64,000 bases of DNA from Edaphobacter lichenicola (GTDB taxonomy: Bacteria > Acidobacteriota > Terriglobia > Terriglobales > Acidobacteriaceae): the NCBI RefSeq assembly GCF_025264645.1, contig NZ_CP073696.1:5270001-5334000 (forward strand), given 5' to 3'. The notes beneath the pieces are model-generated. The model was given only the letters and a program-made list of their open reading frames with translations, was not told where the DNA came from and ran no database searches. Position numbers and translations under genes: made by a program. Shown piece after piece: positions 1-9,022 of this stretch; within the stretch, counting starts at the first letter, position 1, and the number at the start of each line of letters is the position of its first letter.

Positions 1-560
1 TCCGTAATGGTGAGCTCCTGAATCAGTGTCATCGACCGGGCGTTCTGGATCGCAATCGCTGCATAGTCGCATAAGATCCGCAGAAACGAGATCGAGTGCT
101 CGGACAACAGATCGAGCTTGCTGTTCAGCAACTGAATCACACCGAGCGTCTTATTTCCTGAGCGTACCGGCACGCAGGCGATCGACTGAATCCTCAAATC
201 GGGATGTTTGTTTGCAAAGGCCGACCAGTGTGGATCCAACGCTACATCCGGCACGACGAGGGGATTGCCCGTTGCGGCCACCCAACCTGCCACTCCTTCG
301 CCCAACGGTACGCGAAGCCCCTTCAGGCTATCTGCATTTTCACCCACAGCGATCGCGTAATAGAGCTCGCCCGTAGCCTCATTCACCATAAGGAGCGACC
401 ACCGCTCCGGCCCGAAGAACTGGGCCATTTTGTCCATGATCGCACCGAGAATCTCCTCCAACTCCAGGCTTGATGTCAGCGCGCGCGCTACGTCATGAAA
501 CACCCGGAGGTGGTCCATCTGGCGGCTCTCAATGACCTCAAACTGTCGTCGGTCCTTCAA
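1..560 (-). CDS. GAF-domain signalling protein, N-terminal part only (runs off the window)
   Basis: Reading the minus strand from a TTG at 560 gives an uninterrupted frame to the window edge (about 186 codons). AGGA lies 8 bases upstream and a TAA stop sits in frame just before the TTG; an ATG 14 codons further in is the alternative start. The protein has a short N-terminal helix (VFHDVARALTSSLELEEIL) followed by one GAF domain with typical segments such as PLGEGVAGWVAATG, CVPVRSGNKTLGVIQLLN and FLRILCDYAAIAIQNA. It breaks off at ELTIT, a point where GAF proteins often continue into a GGDEF diguanylate cyclase domain. That continuation is inference, because the remainder is outside the window. 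Confidence 0.8.
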   Translation of the reverse strand, partial: MKDRRQFEVIESRQMDHLRVFHDVARALTSSLELEEILGAIMDKMAQFFGPERWSLLMVNEATGELYYAIAVGENADSLKGLRVPLGEGVAGWVAATGNPLVVPDVALDPHWSAFANKHPDLRIQSIACVPVRSGNKTLGVIQLLNSKLDLLSEHSISFLRILCDYAAIAIQNARSMTLIQELTIT

Positions 561-665
561 TCGATGTCCTTATAAGTATGCGCATAACTTTGCACATACT
601 AGATATCAGGCTCTCATAAGTCGACTAATGTTTCAATAAACTTGCCGGAGATATACGATACAGCC

Positions 666-1751
666 CTAGCCACCGATGTGGACCATATTTCTTGAGGGCT
701 TTTCAAAGCCAGGTTCACCGATATGATGACGCGCCTCTTTACGCATTACGATCGTGCGAATATACGCAGCTAACTCCGCATCCGTTCTGCCACGAACCAT
801 CTCACCATACAGATCATGGTCACTCTGCGAGAACAGGCAAGTCCGTATCTTTCCATCGGAGGTCAGGCGTACCCGGCTGCAGTGTCCGCAGAAAGGGCGC
901 GTCACAGGGGCAATGATCCCGATCTCGCCGATCCCATCATCAAAGGTAAACCGCTTCGCCGTTTCACTTGCAGCGTGTGGGGCCAATTCAACCAGAGGGC
1001 GATACGCATTCAGTCGTCCGATGATCTCCTTCATTGAGATGACGGACTCGAACTTCCAGCTGCGGTCCTCTTCCAGCGGCATCCACTCGATAAACCGGAC
1101 GATCACACCTTCGCGCCGTGAGAACTCTGCGAACTGCTCGATCTGTCCATCGTTGAAGCCTCTCAGGAGCACACAGTTCACCTTCACAGGGCCCAAGCCA
1201 ACCGCCTGCGCCTTACGAATCCCCGCCAGCACCTTGTCAAAGCTGCGTGGGACGCGGGTGATCGCCGCGAAGGTCTCCGCATCGACCGCATCCATGCTGA
1301 CGGTTACGCGATTCAGGCCAGCATCCTTCAGCGGCTGCGCCAAGCCCTCCAAGAGGTGTCCATTTGTGGTCAGCGCGATGTCGAGCGGCGCACCCATTCC
1401 ATCTGCAAAGGTCCCGTCCGGCAGGTACGCCGTGCGCAACGCGGCCACCTCGCGCACCATCTCCACCAACCCGGACCGCAGCAGCGGCTCCCCCCCGGTC
1501 AGCCGAATCTTTTCCACCCCCAGGGAGACGAAAGCCTGCACCATTCGGAGATAGTCCTGGATTTCAAGCTCGGTATACTGAGCGCCTTCATTGCCTGTTC
1601 GGCAATAAACACACTTGAAATTGCAGCGATCTGTTACTGAAACGCGCAGATCTGTGATGGCCCGGCCAAATTTATCTCGAAGCCTTCCCTCAATCTGAGC
1701 AGCTGTCTCGACTGGCTCCAGCACCGCGGTATTTCCAGTATCGATCGTCAA
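666..1751 (-). CDS. moaA: GTP 3',8-cyclase MoaA (molybdenum cofactor biosynthesis)
   Basis: Radical SAM enzyme that converts GTP to 3',8-cyclo-7,8-dihydro-GTP, the first step of molybdopterin synthesis. The N-terminal [4Fe-4S]/SAM motif CNFKCVYC is followed by TGGEPLLR. The second cluster region CGHCSRVRLTSDGKIRTC is near the C-terminus, and the protein ends in the Gly-Gly pair characteristic of MoaA. The open frame extends upstream to a TTG at 1874, but that extension looks non-coding. I place the start at TTG 1751 (361 residues, near the usual family length); GTG 1724 is also possible. No other moa gene is in the window. Confidence 0.93.
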   Translation of the reverse strand: MTIDTGNTAVLEPVETAAQIEGRLRDKFGRAITDLRVSVTDRCNFKCVYCRTGNEGAQYTELEIQDYLRMVQAFVSLGVEKIRLTGGEPLLRSGLVEMVREVAALRTAYLPDGTFADGMGAPLDIALTTNGHLLEGLAQPLKDAGLNRVTVSMDAVDAETFAAITRVPRSFDKVLAGIRKAQAVGLGPVKVNCVLLRGFNDGQIEQFAEFSRREGVIVRFIEWMPLEEDRSWKFESVISMKEIIGRLNAYRPLVELAPHAASETAKRFTFDDGIGEIGIIAPVTRPFCGHCSRVRLTSDGKIRTCLFSQSDHDLYGEMVRGRTDAELAAYIRTIVMRKEARHHIGEPGFEKPSRNMVHIGG

Positions 1752-2076
1752 GGGAGCCCCGTCATTGCCATTCCTATGTTTCCGTACTTTAGATGCAATA
1801 GCTTGGCAAGCGGATGAGTACGGTTCGATTGCGATCGGTATTTTGATATCAAACAATCTTCGCAAATCCGCCAACCCGGAGGCGGCGGCTGCCGCAAGAT
1901 GAGCTCAGGCGCCCGGGAAATCTTACAAACAAAGGGGAATGGCCTGCGCGGGTGGTACGCTGCGGCAGACAATTCTAAGGCAGAGCATATCAGGGAACGG
2001 TACTTTTGCCCGGCGAAAATTTCGCACAACTCACGTGTCGTCGTTCCCACGACAAAAGGTTCTGCTTGCCAGTGAT

Positions 2077-2361
2077 TTAGTAACTAATGAACTCGTTGCT
2101 GCCGCGCTTCAGCCGAATGCCGACGATGCCGAAGACCAGCGCGGATGTAAACGTGATCGCGTTCCAATACACGACCGGATGTGCCCAGCCGGGCGACAGC
2201 GTCAGGTCTTGCCCGCTCCACAGTGTCAGCAAGGTCGCTACGATCAGGCTCTGAAAGCAGAGAACGAGAAAGAGCTGGCCGCGGCGCCGACGCTTATCCA
2301 GTTGTTCTACCTCATCCGGGGTCAGATTGCGTTCTTCGATGGGGAGCAGTGTGTTCGCCAT
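2077..2361 (-). CDS. small two-helix membrane protein, unknown function
   Basis: A 94-residue protein when started at ATG 2361 (MANTLLPIEERNLTPDEVEQ). A polar N-terminal helix of about 35 residues ends in a basic KRRRR stretch. Two predicted membrane segments follow (about FLVLCFQSLIVATLLTLW and YWNAITFTSALVFGIVGI) and then a short basic tail. An in-frame TTG at 2394 would add 11 residues. The basic stretch before the first helix suggests a cytoplasmic N-terminus. I do not recognise the family. It lies alone on the minus strand upstream of moaA with 325 bp between them, so cotranscription is doubtful. Confidence 0.6.
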   Translation of the reverse strand: MANTLLPIEERNLTPDEVEQLDKRRRRGQLFLVLCFQSLIVATLLTLWSGQDLTLSPGWAHPVVYWNAITFTSALVFGIVGIRLKRGSNEFISY

Positions 2362-2530
2362 TGCTTTCTTGGTCTCCGCGTATTCCTGGTGCAAGGTGTT
2401 CCGGTAGGAGCGTCGCCCGAACGGGACGCCCGTCTCGTTGTATTAAATCATAGCTAGGCCAAGACGATCGAGCGGAAGGAAAATCTTTCTTGACCGAGGC
2501 CCAAAATAGTGCCGAACTGTTAGCCAGGCG

Positions 2531-2803
2531 CTAAATAAACGCTACCGACTGGACACCCACCACATCAAACCGTTTGCGGCATCGAACGTTCTTGCAACCC
2601 ATCGGGTCATCCCGCCGCACCATATAACTCTGCGCCTTGGCAAAACGCGCCCGGTCGCGGTCATCGGCACCACGTGGGAGCTGCGCCTTCTTCCGCCGCA
2701 CTACCCATTCAATCTGGTAGTCCCCTTGTTGCCCGCAGTGAGGACAGGTCATCACATGCGTTCGCTGTTCCGCCCGCTCATCAAAAAAGTCGCGTTCTTC
2801 CAT
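2531..2803 (-). CDS. small zinc-ribbon-like protein, unknown function
   Basis: A 90-residue protein starting at ATG 2803, with GAGG about 7 bases upstream; an ATG four codons earlier lacks this spacing. It carries a CPHCGQQGDY knuckle near residue 20 and a second cysteine pair CKNVRCRKRF near residue 70, consistent with a single zinc ribbon. Between them lies a charged helix (RRKKAQLPRGADDRDRARF). The cysteine pattern supports zinc binding only. No enzymatic domain is visible. The gene is divergent from the basic small protein at 2946. Confidence 0.65.
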   Translation of the reverse strand: MEERDFFDERAEQRTHVMTCPHCGQQGDYQIEWVVRRKKAQLPRGADDRDRARFAKAQSYMVRRDDPMGCKNVRCRKRFDVVGVQSVAFI

Positions 2804-2945
2804 GCCACACCTCATCTGGTCCTCGGCACGGTCTACGGGCCGAATCCCATCTGCAATCCTGCCTCAGATGCCCCCTCACAAGCAAGAGTCATGCATAATC
2901 ACGCATGGGCATCGAAGCCCGGAACGAACGCAGGAAGGAACCCGG

Positions 2946-3128
2946 ATGAGTAAGCCCAAGAAGCAGGTGTTTTCCAAGGTGAAAGCCGTCAAGGCCAACG
3001 CCCGTGCCCGTGTTGGCACTCCTCCCTCGGAGCGGGTGCTCCCTGATCCCAAGCAGAAGCTAGCCGCCAAACCGAAGCACAAACCCACCATGGCCGACCT
3101 ACTCAACTCCTCAGGAGAAGATCAATGA
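2946..3128 (+). CDS. small basic protein, unknown function
   Basis: A 60-residue lysine-rich protein (MSKPKKQVFSKVKAVKANAR...) with a strong ribosome site, AGGAAGGA, about 7 bases before ATG 2946. It is probably largely disordered, with a conserved-looking end MADLLNSSGEDQ. Its stop overlaps the start of the next gene (ATGA at 3125-3128), so translation is coupled to the SIMPL gene. Low complexity prevents family assignment. The ribosome site and overlap are the main evidence that it is expressed. Confidence 0.6.
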   Translation: MSKPKKQVFSKVKAVKANARARVGTPPSERVLPDPKQKLAAKPKHKPTMADLLNSSGEDQ

Positions 3129-3853
3129 ACGTCCATCGCCTCGCTCGGCTGGCACTCTGTGCTACCTTGTTCGCCATGAATGCCGCCGCTCAGACCATTC
3201 AAATCAGCAAAGAGAATCGCACAATTGCCATCACCGCAACGGACAAGGTCATGGTGCTGGCAGACACCGCTACGGTCCACATCGGATTTATCGCCTATGG
3301 CCCAGATAGCGACACGGCCTACGCCGCGGGCTCTCGCGTATCGAACGCCATCGTCAAGGCCCTGACTACGGCAGGCGTCGCCTCCGACGCGATCGAAAGC
3401 GAAAATCAGAACGTCTCTCCGGTGCAGGAGTTTCAGATCGATAAGCTCACCCCAGCCGAGAAGGCTCAGCGCAAGTTTCAGGTCACTCAGAGCTGGACGG
3501 TTCGGACGAACGCCGATGACGCTGCGAAGACTCTCGATCTCGCGGTCAAGGCCGGTGCGAATCAATCTGGTCAAATCGATTGGAGTATGAACGATGAGAA
3601 CGCGGCACAGGCTGAAGCTGCCGCAAAGGCGTTGCAGCGTGCCCGCTCCGTAGCGGGTCAGATGGCCAAGGGGCTCGACGTCAAGCTTGGTGCCCTTATC
3701 TATGCGAGCAACGAAACCCAGGCGGAGCCGCCGCGTCCACTCATGCGCGCGATGGCTGCCGCACCCATGGCGCAGAAGGTGGCTCCTCTCGCGATCAACC
3801 CACGTCAGATTGAAAAAACCGCCACCGTCTACGCCGTCTTCGCCATAGAATAG
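3125..3853 (+). CDS. secreted SIMPL (DUF541) domain protein
   Basis: A 242-residue protein with a signal peptide (MNVHRLARLALCATLFAMNAAAQ) followed by a single SIMPL/DUF541 domain over about residues 30-240. Family features include the early strand ISKENRTIAITATDKV, the motif VSNAIVKALTTAGV, ENQNVSPVQEF, and the helix AQAEAAAKALQRARSVAGQMAKGL. Members such as YggE are periplasmic or envelope proteins linked to oxidative-stress tolerance, but their biochemical role is unsettled. It is coupled by a 4-base overlap to the upstream basic small protein, and the acetyltransferase gene follows 52 bases downstream. Confidence 0.85.
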   Translation: MNVHRLARLALCATLFAMNAAAQTIQISKENRTIAITATDKVMVLADTATVHIGFIAYGPDSDTAYAAGSRVSNAIVKALTTAGVASDAIESENQNVSPVQEFQIDKLTPAEKAQRKFQVTQSWTVRTNADDAAKTLDLAVKAGANQSGQIDWSMNDENAAQAEAAAKALQRARSVAGQMAKGLDVKLGALIYASNETQAEPPRPLMRAMAAAPMAQKVAPLAINPRQIEKTATVYAVFAIE

Positions 3854-3905
3854 GCCGACACAGATTCGCCAGCCCGCAAGGCGGACGAAAAACAGCGAGG
3901 GAAAT

Positions 3906-4718
3906 ATGCCAATCCACACCTACCGTGAACTCAAACCCACTCCCGAAGCTGAGGCCCTGTACCGCCGCTGGCTCGCTAAGCTCAACGACGAGTTCACCCG
4001 CCATCAGTCAGCCGAACAGCGCTCCGAGATCGTGCGTAACGAGCTCTACCAGCTGTACACCGGTCAGCCGTACAAGGGCCACCTGAAGGCCGTCCTGAAC
4101 AGCGAACTCGCCATGTACTCGCTTGCCGAGAGCTTTGATCCTCGTAACATCACGCTCGAACCGGAGTATTACGGTGACGTCGACGTCGAACAGTACGCCC
4201 TTCGCAAACCGCTTATCTGGTTCTGGCAGATGTTCGACCGCTCTCCGCTCGGCCTGAATCACTGGCTTGGCTTTCGCTTCCGCTGCATGCTTGGGCGCCA
4301 CATCTTTCGGCACCTTGGCAAGCACGTCAAGATCTTCCATAACGTCGAGTTCACCTACGGCTACAACCTCACCATCGAAGACTCCTGCACGATCCACAAA
4401 AACGTCATGCTCGACGACCGCGGCGGGATCATCCTCCACGAGGGCACCAGCGTGTCCGACTATGCCAATGTCTACTCGCACACGCACGACATCAACAACC
4501 AGTCGAACATCAACAACAAGGTGACCGAGCTTGGCCCTCGTGCCCGGATTACCTACCACGCGACTGTGCTTGCGGGAGCGAATGTCGGCGAAGACGCGAT
4601 GCTCGGAGCCATGGCGCTCGCCACTAAACCGGTTCCGAAGCAGACCGTTTCGGTGGGCATTCCGGCGAAGGCCAAGATTCAAAAACAAGCGACGCAGCTC
4701 TCGGCGCATACGCTGTAG
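3906..4718 (+). CDS. left-handed beta-helix (hexapeptide) acyltransferase
   Basis: A 270-residue cytoplasmic protein. The N-terminal half is helical, and from about residue 140 there is a hexapeptide-repeat beta-helix (VEFTYGYNLTIEDSCTIHKNVMLDDRG... broken by HTHDIN...). It finishes with the coil VLAGANVGEDAMLGAMALATKPVPKQTVSVGIPAKA typical of maltose/galactoside O-acetyltransferases, which use acetyl-CoA. The acceptor cannot be read from sequence. The helical N-terminal extension is longer than in classical Maa/LacA proteins. A perfect 15-bp hairpin lies downstream. Confidence 0.82.
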   Translation: MPIHTYRELKPTPEAEALYRRWLAKLNDEFTRHQSAEQRSEIVRNELYQLYTGQPYKGHLKAVLNSELAMYSLAESFDPRNITLEPEYYGDVDVEQYALRKPLIWFWQMFDRSPLGLNHWLGFRFRCMLGRHIFRHLGKHVKIFHNVEFTYGYNLTIEDSCTIHKNVMLDDRGGIILHEGTSVSDYANVYSHTHDINNQSNINNKVTELGPRARITYHATVLAGANVGEDAMLGAMALATKPVPKQTVSVGIPAKAKIQKQATQLSAHTL

Positions 4719-4759
4719 CGTTCGAGCGGGCAGGGCACCGTAACGCGCCATAGGGAGAA

Positions 4760-4807
4760 CCAAGGCACAGCCCCGCTCGCACCTCTTCGCGAGGGGCTGT
4801 GCCTTGG
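4760..4807 (+). terminator. perfect 15-bp inverted repeat after the acyltransferase gene
   Basis: Arms CCAAGGCACAGCCCC (4760-4774) and GGGGCTGTGCCTTGG (4793-4807) with an 18-base loop. It lies 41 bases past the acyltransferase stop. No U-run follows the stem, so it may be a terminator of another type or an mRNA 3'-end stabilising hairpin. Confidence 0.5.
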
Positions 4808-4874
4808 CTGAGTGGCAAGTCTGTCGGTGGTCTTTACGGTCTCATCACGCAAAATTGAGTAGACTTGAACACGT

Positions 4875-5576
4875 ATGAATCAGGAAGCAGTCCTCATCGT
4901 CTTTCAAGTTGTTGTCCTGGTGCTCGCCTTCAGTGTTCATGAATGTGCTCACGCCTGGACTGCGTGGCGCCTTGGCGACCCTACCGCGAAGATGCTTGGC
5001 CGCGTCACGCTCAATCCGCTGAAGCACCTTGATCCGCTTGGCTCCGTGTTTATGCCTCTGCTGGCGTTGGTCTATCACTGGCCGCTCATCGGGTGGGCGA
5101 AGCCGACTCCTGTTACTGCCCGCAACTTCAAGAACTACAAACGCGACGACATACTGGTGACGCTTGCCGGGCCTGCGAGCAACCTGCTCTCGGCCACCAT
5201 TGCCCTGATTCTATTGGTGATTATCAAGCACCTTGTGCCGGGCGGCGTGCTTGCGATTGGTACGGCGATGGCGCTGGCTTCGCATATACCGGGGATTTCG
5301 ACCGAGAATCTTCCAACTCTCTTTCCGATCGCGCTCTTTCTTTACTTTGTGATCCTGATCAACCTGTTGCTCTTTGTTTTCAATCTCATTCCGATTCCTC
5401 CGCTGGATGGCAGCCATGTTCTGCGGCACTTTCTTCCTTACAAGATTTTGCAGGTTTATGACCGTGTGGGCATGTTTGGCATGATCATCCTGATGCTGGT
5501 GGGAGGAAGCTTTATCTTCAGCATTTTCTTTTCGCCCCTTCTGGCCACCTTCAATCGTGTTCTGTTCACGCTCTAA
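4875..5576 (+). CDS. site-2 protease family membrane metalloprotease (M50)
   Basis: A 233-residue polytopic protein. The first membrane helix carries the zinc motif HECAH at residues 22-26 (HExxH). The second ligand motif appears as NLIPIPPLDGSHVL around residues 170-183. About five to six membrane segments are predicted and there is no PDZ domain, as in the short Rip/YwhC-type M50 proteins. Such enzymes cleave substrates within the membrane. The natural substrate is not evident from neighbours. A G/T-rich intergenic tract separates it from trpS. Confidence 0.88.
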   Translation: MNQEAVLIVFQVVVLVLAFSVHECAHAWTAWRLGDPTAKMLGRVTLNPLKHLDPLGSVFMPLLALVYHWPLIGWAKPTPVTARNFKNYKRDDILVTLAGPASNLLSATIALILLVIIKHLVPGGVLAIGTAMALASHIPGISTENLPTLFPIALFLYFVILINLLLFVFNLIPIPPLDGSHVLRHFLPYKILQVYDRVGMFGMIILMLVGGSFIFSIFFSPLLATFNRVLFTL

Positions 5577-5874
5577 CTTAAGATTTTTTGCGGAAAAATT
5601 TTGAGGTGGTTCCACGGAGAAGTTTCGTCGATTTCCTGGCTTTTTAAGGGGTGTTTTGGAAAAAGTGGGTGTTGGAACGTGGTTTTTGGGTGGTGAAATT
5701 GTGGTGGAATGCGTGGTGAACGTGGTGTTTTGGAGGACTGTTTTCGAGCGCCAAAAAATGCGCCACATCTTCTAACTTTATTTTTGGGTGGTCTTTTTTG
5801 TTTGCCGCGGCTGGACGGTTGGAGGGTGATCCGCCATTGTCCGCTCGAATCATTTACCCTTGCATTTGATTGCA
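5577..5874. other. intergenic region with a C-depleted G/T-rich tract
   Basis: No credible gene. From about 5640 to 5740 the plus strand has only a handful of C residues and is dominated by G and T, with repeated GTGGTG and AACGTGGTG units. Translations of this tract in either direction are His/Thr/Pro-rich and low complexity, so apparent frames such as the minus one ending at 5211 are artefacts. The trpS promoter must lie towards 5874, but I cannot define it. Confidence 0.6.
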
Positions 5875-6984
5875 ATGACTGAAAATACCAAAGACAACCT
5901 GACACCTTCACGTCCCCGCGTCCTGAGCGGGATGCGACCCACCGGCCGTCTGCACCTTGGCAACTACATGGGCGCGCTGTACAACTGGGTCAAGCTTCAG
6001 CACGAGTACGATTGCTACTTCTTCATCGCCGATCTGCACGCGCTCACGACGGACTACGCCGATCCAACGTCGCTCCGCCAGAGTATCCGGGATGTCGCGC
6101 TGGACTTCCTCTCGGCCGGGCTCGATCCCGAGGTTTGCACCGTCTTTATTCAGTCGCACGTGCCGCAGCATGCGGAGCTTTTTACCCTCTTCAGCATGTT
6201 TACGCCGCTGCCGTGGCTCGAACGCGTGCCGACGTACAAAGACCAGCAGGAGCAGCTCCGCGAGAAGGATCTGAATACCTACGGTTTTCTCGGTTATCCG
6301 CTGCTGCAGTCTGCTGACATTCTGCTGTATCAGCCGGACTTTGTTCCCGTCGGGCAGGACCAGGTGGCTCACGTCGAACTGACTCGGGAGGTGGCGCGTC
6401 GCTTCAACGCTCTCTACTGCTCGCAGCCGACGCCTGCCATCGAAAAGGCTCGCGAGGACCACTCGGACAAGGAGATCCTGACGGCTGAGCTTTCGGCCAA
6501 CGCTGTTGTCACCGGCATTCTTCCTGAGCCGAAGGTTCTGCTGACTCCGTCGCCGAAGCTCCCCGGTCTCGATGGCCGCAAGATGTCGAAGAGCTACGGG
6601 AATACGATCATGCTGTCGGAGCCTGAGGCTGATCTTCGCGCCAAGCTCAAGACGATGGTCACCGACCCGGCGCGAATTCGCCGCACCGACGTGGGGAATC
6701 CCGATATCTGCCCGGTCTTCGACCTGCACAAAGTTTTCTCGACCGAAGAGACGCAGTTGGAGGTACGACAGGGCTGCACGACTGCGGGCATCGGCTGTAT
6801 TCAGTGCAAGGGCTGGCTGTCTGACGCGATCGTTCGCGAGATCGCTCCCATTCAAGAGCGGCGTCGTGCGCTGGAGGCCGATCCCAGCCAGGTCGATGCT
6901 ATTTTGTGGGATGGGTCCGCTCGTGCCCGCCACCGCGCTATCCAGACGCTTCAACACGTCCGCCAGGCCATCGGCCTCGAGTAA
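5875..6984 (+). CDS. trpS: tryptophan-tRNA ligase
   Basis: Class I aminoacyl-tRNA synthetase charging tRNA-Trp. I take ATG 5875 as start (369 residues); an in-frame TTG at 5860 is the alternative. The HIGH-type motif appears in RPTGRLHLGNYMGAL and the KMSKS loop as GRKMSKSYGN, with the TrpRS-type segment PVGQDQVAHVELTREVARRFN between them. The C-terminal helical domain includes VRQGCTTAGIGCIQCKGWL, a cysteine-containing segment. The TAA stop overlaps the scpA ATG by one base, so the two genes are translationally coupled. Confidence 0.97.
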   Translation: MTENTKDNLTPSRPRVLSGMRPTGRLHLGNYMGALYNWVKLQHEYDCYFFIADLHALTTDYADPTSLRQSIRDVALDFLSAGLDPEVCTVFIQSHVPQHAELFTLFSMFTPLPWLERVPTYKDQQEQLREKDLNTYGFLGYPLLQSADILLYQPDFVPVGQDQVAHVELTREVARRFNALYCSQPTPAIEKAREDHSDKEILTAELSANAVVTGILPEPKVLLTPSPKLPGLDGRKMSKSYGNTIMLSEPEADLRAKLKTMVTDPARIRRTDVGNPDICPVFDLHKVFSTEETQLEVRQGCTTAGIGCIQCKGWLSDAIVREIAPIQERRRALEADPSQVDAILWDGSARARHRAIQTLQHVRQAIGLE

Positions 6985-8054
6985 TGACCATGCCCGACGA
7001 AACTCTACCTCCGGAAACGAACGTCGAAGACGTCAACGCTGCAGAAGAGACCGTCACCCCTGCGGCTGACGCGGTGGTTTCTGCGGAGACAGCGTCTGAA
7101 GGCGCTGCGATTTCCGGTGCCGAAGCTTCGGCCGAAGGAGCGGACACTCCTGCTCCTGCGGCGAGCGAGCCGTTCGCGCTGCAGCATCCGCCTGTGCCGC
7201 CACGAGCGCCTGAACCGAAGCGACCAGCGAAGGACAAGGCCCAGGAGGAGGCGTCGCAGTCGCCCTTCTCGGTTACCGTTGGCCAGGTCTATGACGGGCC
7301 GCTCGATCTTTTGCTCGACCTGATTCGCAAGCAGAACATCGACATCTACGACATTCCGATTGCGCGCATCACCAGCCAGTTTTTGGAGTACACCCATCAC
7401 CTGAAGCAGGTTGATGTCGATGCTGCGGGCGAGTTCATCTACATGGCGTCGCTGCTGATCCACATCAAGTCGAAGACGCTGCTGCCTCGCGACCCATCCG
7501 ATGTGCTTTCGGGCGATCCGGAAGATCCGCGTCGTGAACTGGTGGAACGTCTGCTCGAACATGAGCGGTTCAAGGCGGCGGCGCAGATGCTCTTGCAGAA
7601 GCAGCAGATCGAAGAGGCGACCTGGACCAACTCGGGGCTGAAGAACTTCAAGCGCGACATCGGGGAGGTGGGTGCTCCTTCACTGGATGAAGACCGCGAG
7701 ATCGACGCCGATACCGTGGACTTGGTGCGGGTCTTCCAGGATGTTTTGTTGCGCCTGCGCGAGCGGCCCATTCTGAACGTGGATGAGGAGTCGGTCACGG
7801 TTGCGCACATGATTGACTACGTGAAGCGCCGCCTGATGATGGAGGACAAGCCCGTCAGCCTAAAGCGGATACTGCACAACACCCACACGGAGCGGGCGCT
7901 GATCTGCATGTTTCTCGCGATGCTTGAACTGGTGCGTCTGCAGGCGGTGTTGCTGCACCAGCCGGTAATCCAGGGCGACATCCTCATTAAAAAGACAGAG
8001 AACTTCGATCAAGTGTTGACCGATCACGCTCAGGCTCGCGACGACTGGCGCTAA
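6984..8054 (+). CDS. scpA: segregation and condensation protein A
   Basis: Kleisin subunit of the SMC-ScpAB chromosome condensation complex. The kleisin region runs from about residue 95 (FSVTVGQVYDGPLDLLLDLIRKQNIDIYDI) through ASLLIHIKSKTLLP to the C-terminal winged helix (LICMFLAMLELVRLQAVLLHQ). An Ala/Glu/Pro-rich, probably disordered extension of about 95 residues precedes it, making the 356-residue protein longer than typical ScpA (about 250). The start ATG 6984 overlaps the trpS stop; a second ATG at 6990 is possible. scpB lies 3.7 kb downstream on the same strand, with unrelated genes between. Confidence 0.95.
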   Translation: MTMPDETLPPETNVEDVNAAEETVTPAADAVVSAETASEGAAISGAEASAEGADTPAPAASEPFALQHPPVPPRAPEPKRPAKDKAQEEASQSPFSVTVGQVYDGPLDLLLDLIRKQNIDIYDIPIARITSQFLEYTHHLKQVDVDAAGEFIYMASLLIHIKSKTLLPRDPSDVLSGDPEDPRRELVERLLEHERFKAAAQMLLQKQQIEEATWTNSGLKNFKRDIGEVGAPSLDEDREIDADTVDLVRVFQDVLLRLRERPILNVDEESVTVAHMIDYVKRRLMMEDKPVSLKRILHNTHTERALICMFLAMLELVRLQAVLLHQPVIQGDILIKKTENFDQVLTDHAQARDDWR

Positions 8055-8072
8055 ACCAGTCTCCGGTTTTGT

Positions 8073-8732
8073 TTATGCTTGACCGCCCTCCATCCACTTC
8101 ACTGCCTCGGCCGTTGTCGGGACAGCGTGTGCGATGAACGCGTAATTGATGAGTGCTGCCGTGTAGCCATAGCCCCACTCGGGGTGTTTTGGTCCGGCTG
8201 TCGCATCTTTCACGACAGCTACCTCGAAGCCTTGCTCAACCAACTCTCGCAGGTGCGACTCGACGCACATGTTGGCCAGCATTCCACCGAGGATGATCTT
8301 GCTGATCTTTCGTTTGCGGAGCTGGATGACGAGGTCGTTCGACTCTGGTCCCCATATGCGGTGCGGTGAGACGACGATAGTCTTGCCGTCCTCGATGTAG
8401 GGTTTGAAGCGCTCGAGCCAGTCTGCGCCAGAGCCTTTGAAGCCATCGAGGGTGAGGACTCCCTTGCGGCCAAATTCGTTGACGGCAAACTCGTCGGATT
8501 CGAGGGGGCCGTTGAACTTCCAACCTTTGTCGGTGGGGTAGAAGTAGTGAGGAGAGATGAAGACCTCGTACCCGTGAGCCTTCGCGGCCTTGAAGATGCT
8601 CTCCATATTCTCAATCGTGTTGTTTTCTTTGAGGCTCTCGTGAAGCAGCGGCCAACTAATGCCATTTTCACTCAAGACGTCGTTCTGAGGGTCGATAAAG
8701 ACAACTGCGGTATCGCTCTTGTCGAAGTTCAT
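8073..8732 (-). CDS. isochorismatase-family cysteine hydrolase
   Basis: A 219-residue protein preceded by a strong AAGGAGG ribosome site. The fold signature begins TAVVFIDPQNDV with the catalytic-type Asp, and the nucleophile loop is GGMLANMCVESHLRELVEQGFEV with the Cys in ANMCVES. Such hydrolases act on isochorismate, nicotinamide, N-carbamoyl compounds or similar amides; the substrate here is not determined. It is convergent with scpA, and no siderophore or pyridine-nucleotide genes are nearby. Confidence 0.9.
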   Translation of the reverse strand: MNFDKSDTAVVFIDPQNDVLSENGISWPLLHESLKENNTIENMESIFKAAKAHGYEVFISPHYFYPTDKGWKFNGPLESDEFAVNEFGRKGVLTLDGFKGSGADWLERFKPYIEDGKTIVVSPHRIWGPESNDLVIQLRKRKISKIILGGMLANMCVESHLRELVEQGFEVAVVKDATAGPKHPEWGYGYTAALINYAFIAHAVPTTAEAVKWMEGGQA

Positions 8733-9022
8733 CGTGCCTCCTTACTTTCGGTTATCCTTCGGACTTCCGTCACGAGCAGATCGATGCATGTTTTCGAACC
8801 GCAATGAGAGATTTGTTTGATGGCCCATCTTTGAGGCCCGAGGAACGATAGAAGACTCACCCACTTGGATGTAGCGAGCAATCCAGGACAGAGTGTGCTC
8901 TCTATGCCGAGTTTTTGCTGGTGCGCCGGACTGTGTCTGAGTTTACCGGGGATACAGCTTGCAGCACATGGCCGTGCTGGCCACTCTACGCTTCATGACC
9001 AGGGTTGAACAGCGCTTGAGGT
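8733..9022. other. intergenic region without recognisable gene
   Basis: 290 bases between the isochorismatase-like gene and the PEP-CTERM gene. It holds the AAGGAGG ribosome site of the former. I see no repeat or terminator hairpin with a U-run and no coding frame with family resemblance. Confidence 0.4.

Noticed and set aside
1748..2050. Minus-strand 100-codon frame overlapping the moaA start
   Set aside because: It overlaps moaA in another frame, has no domain character and no ribosome site.
5211..5911. Minus-strand frames rich in His, Thr, Asn and Pro upstream of trpS
   Set aside because: They are translations of the C-depleted G/T tract and of the antisense of the protease gene; low complexity only.
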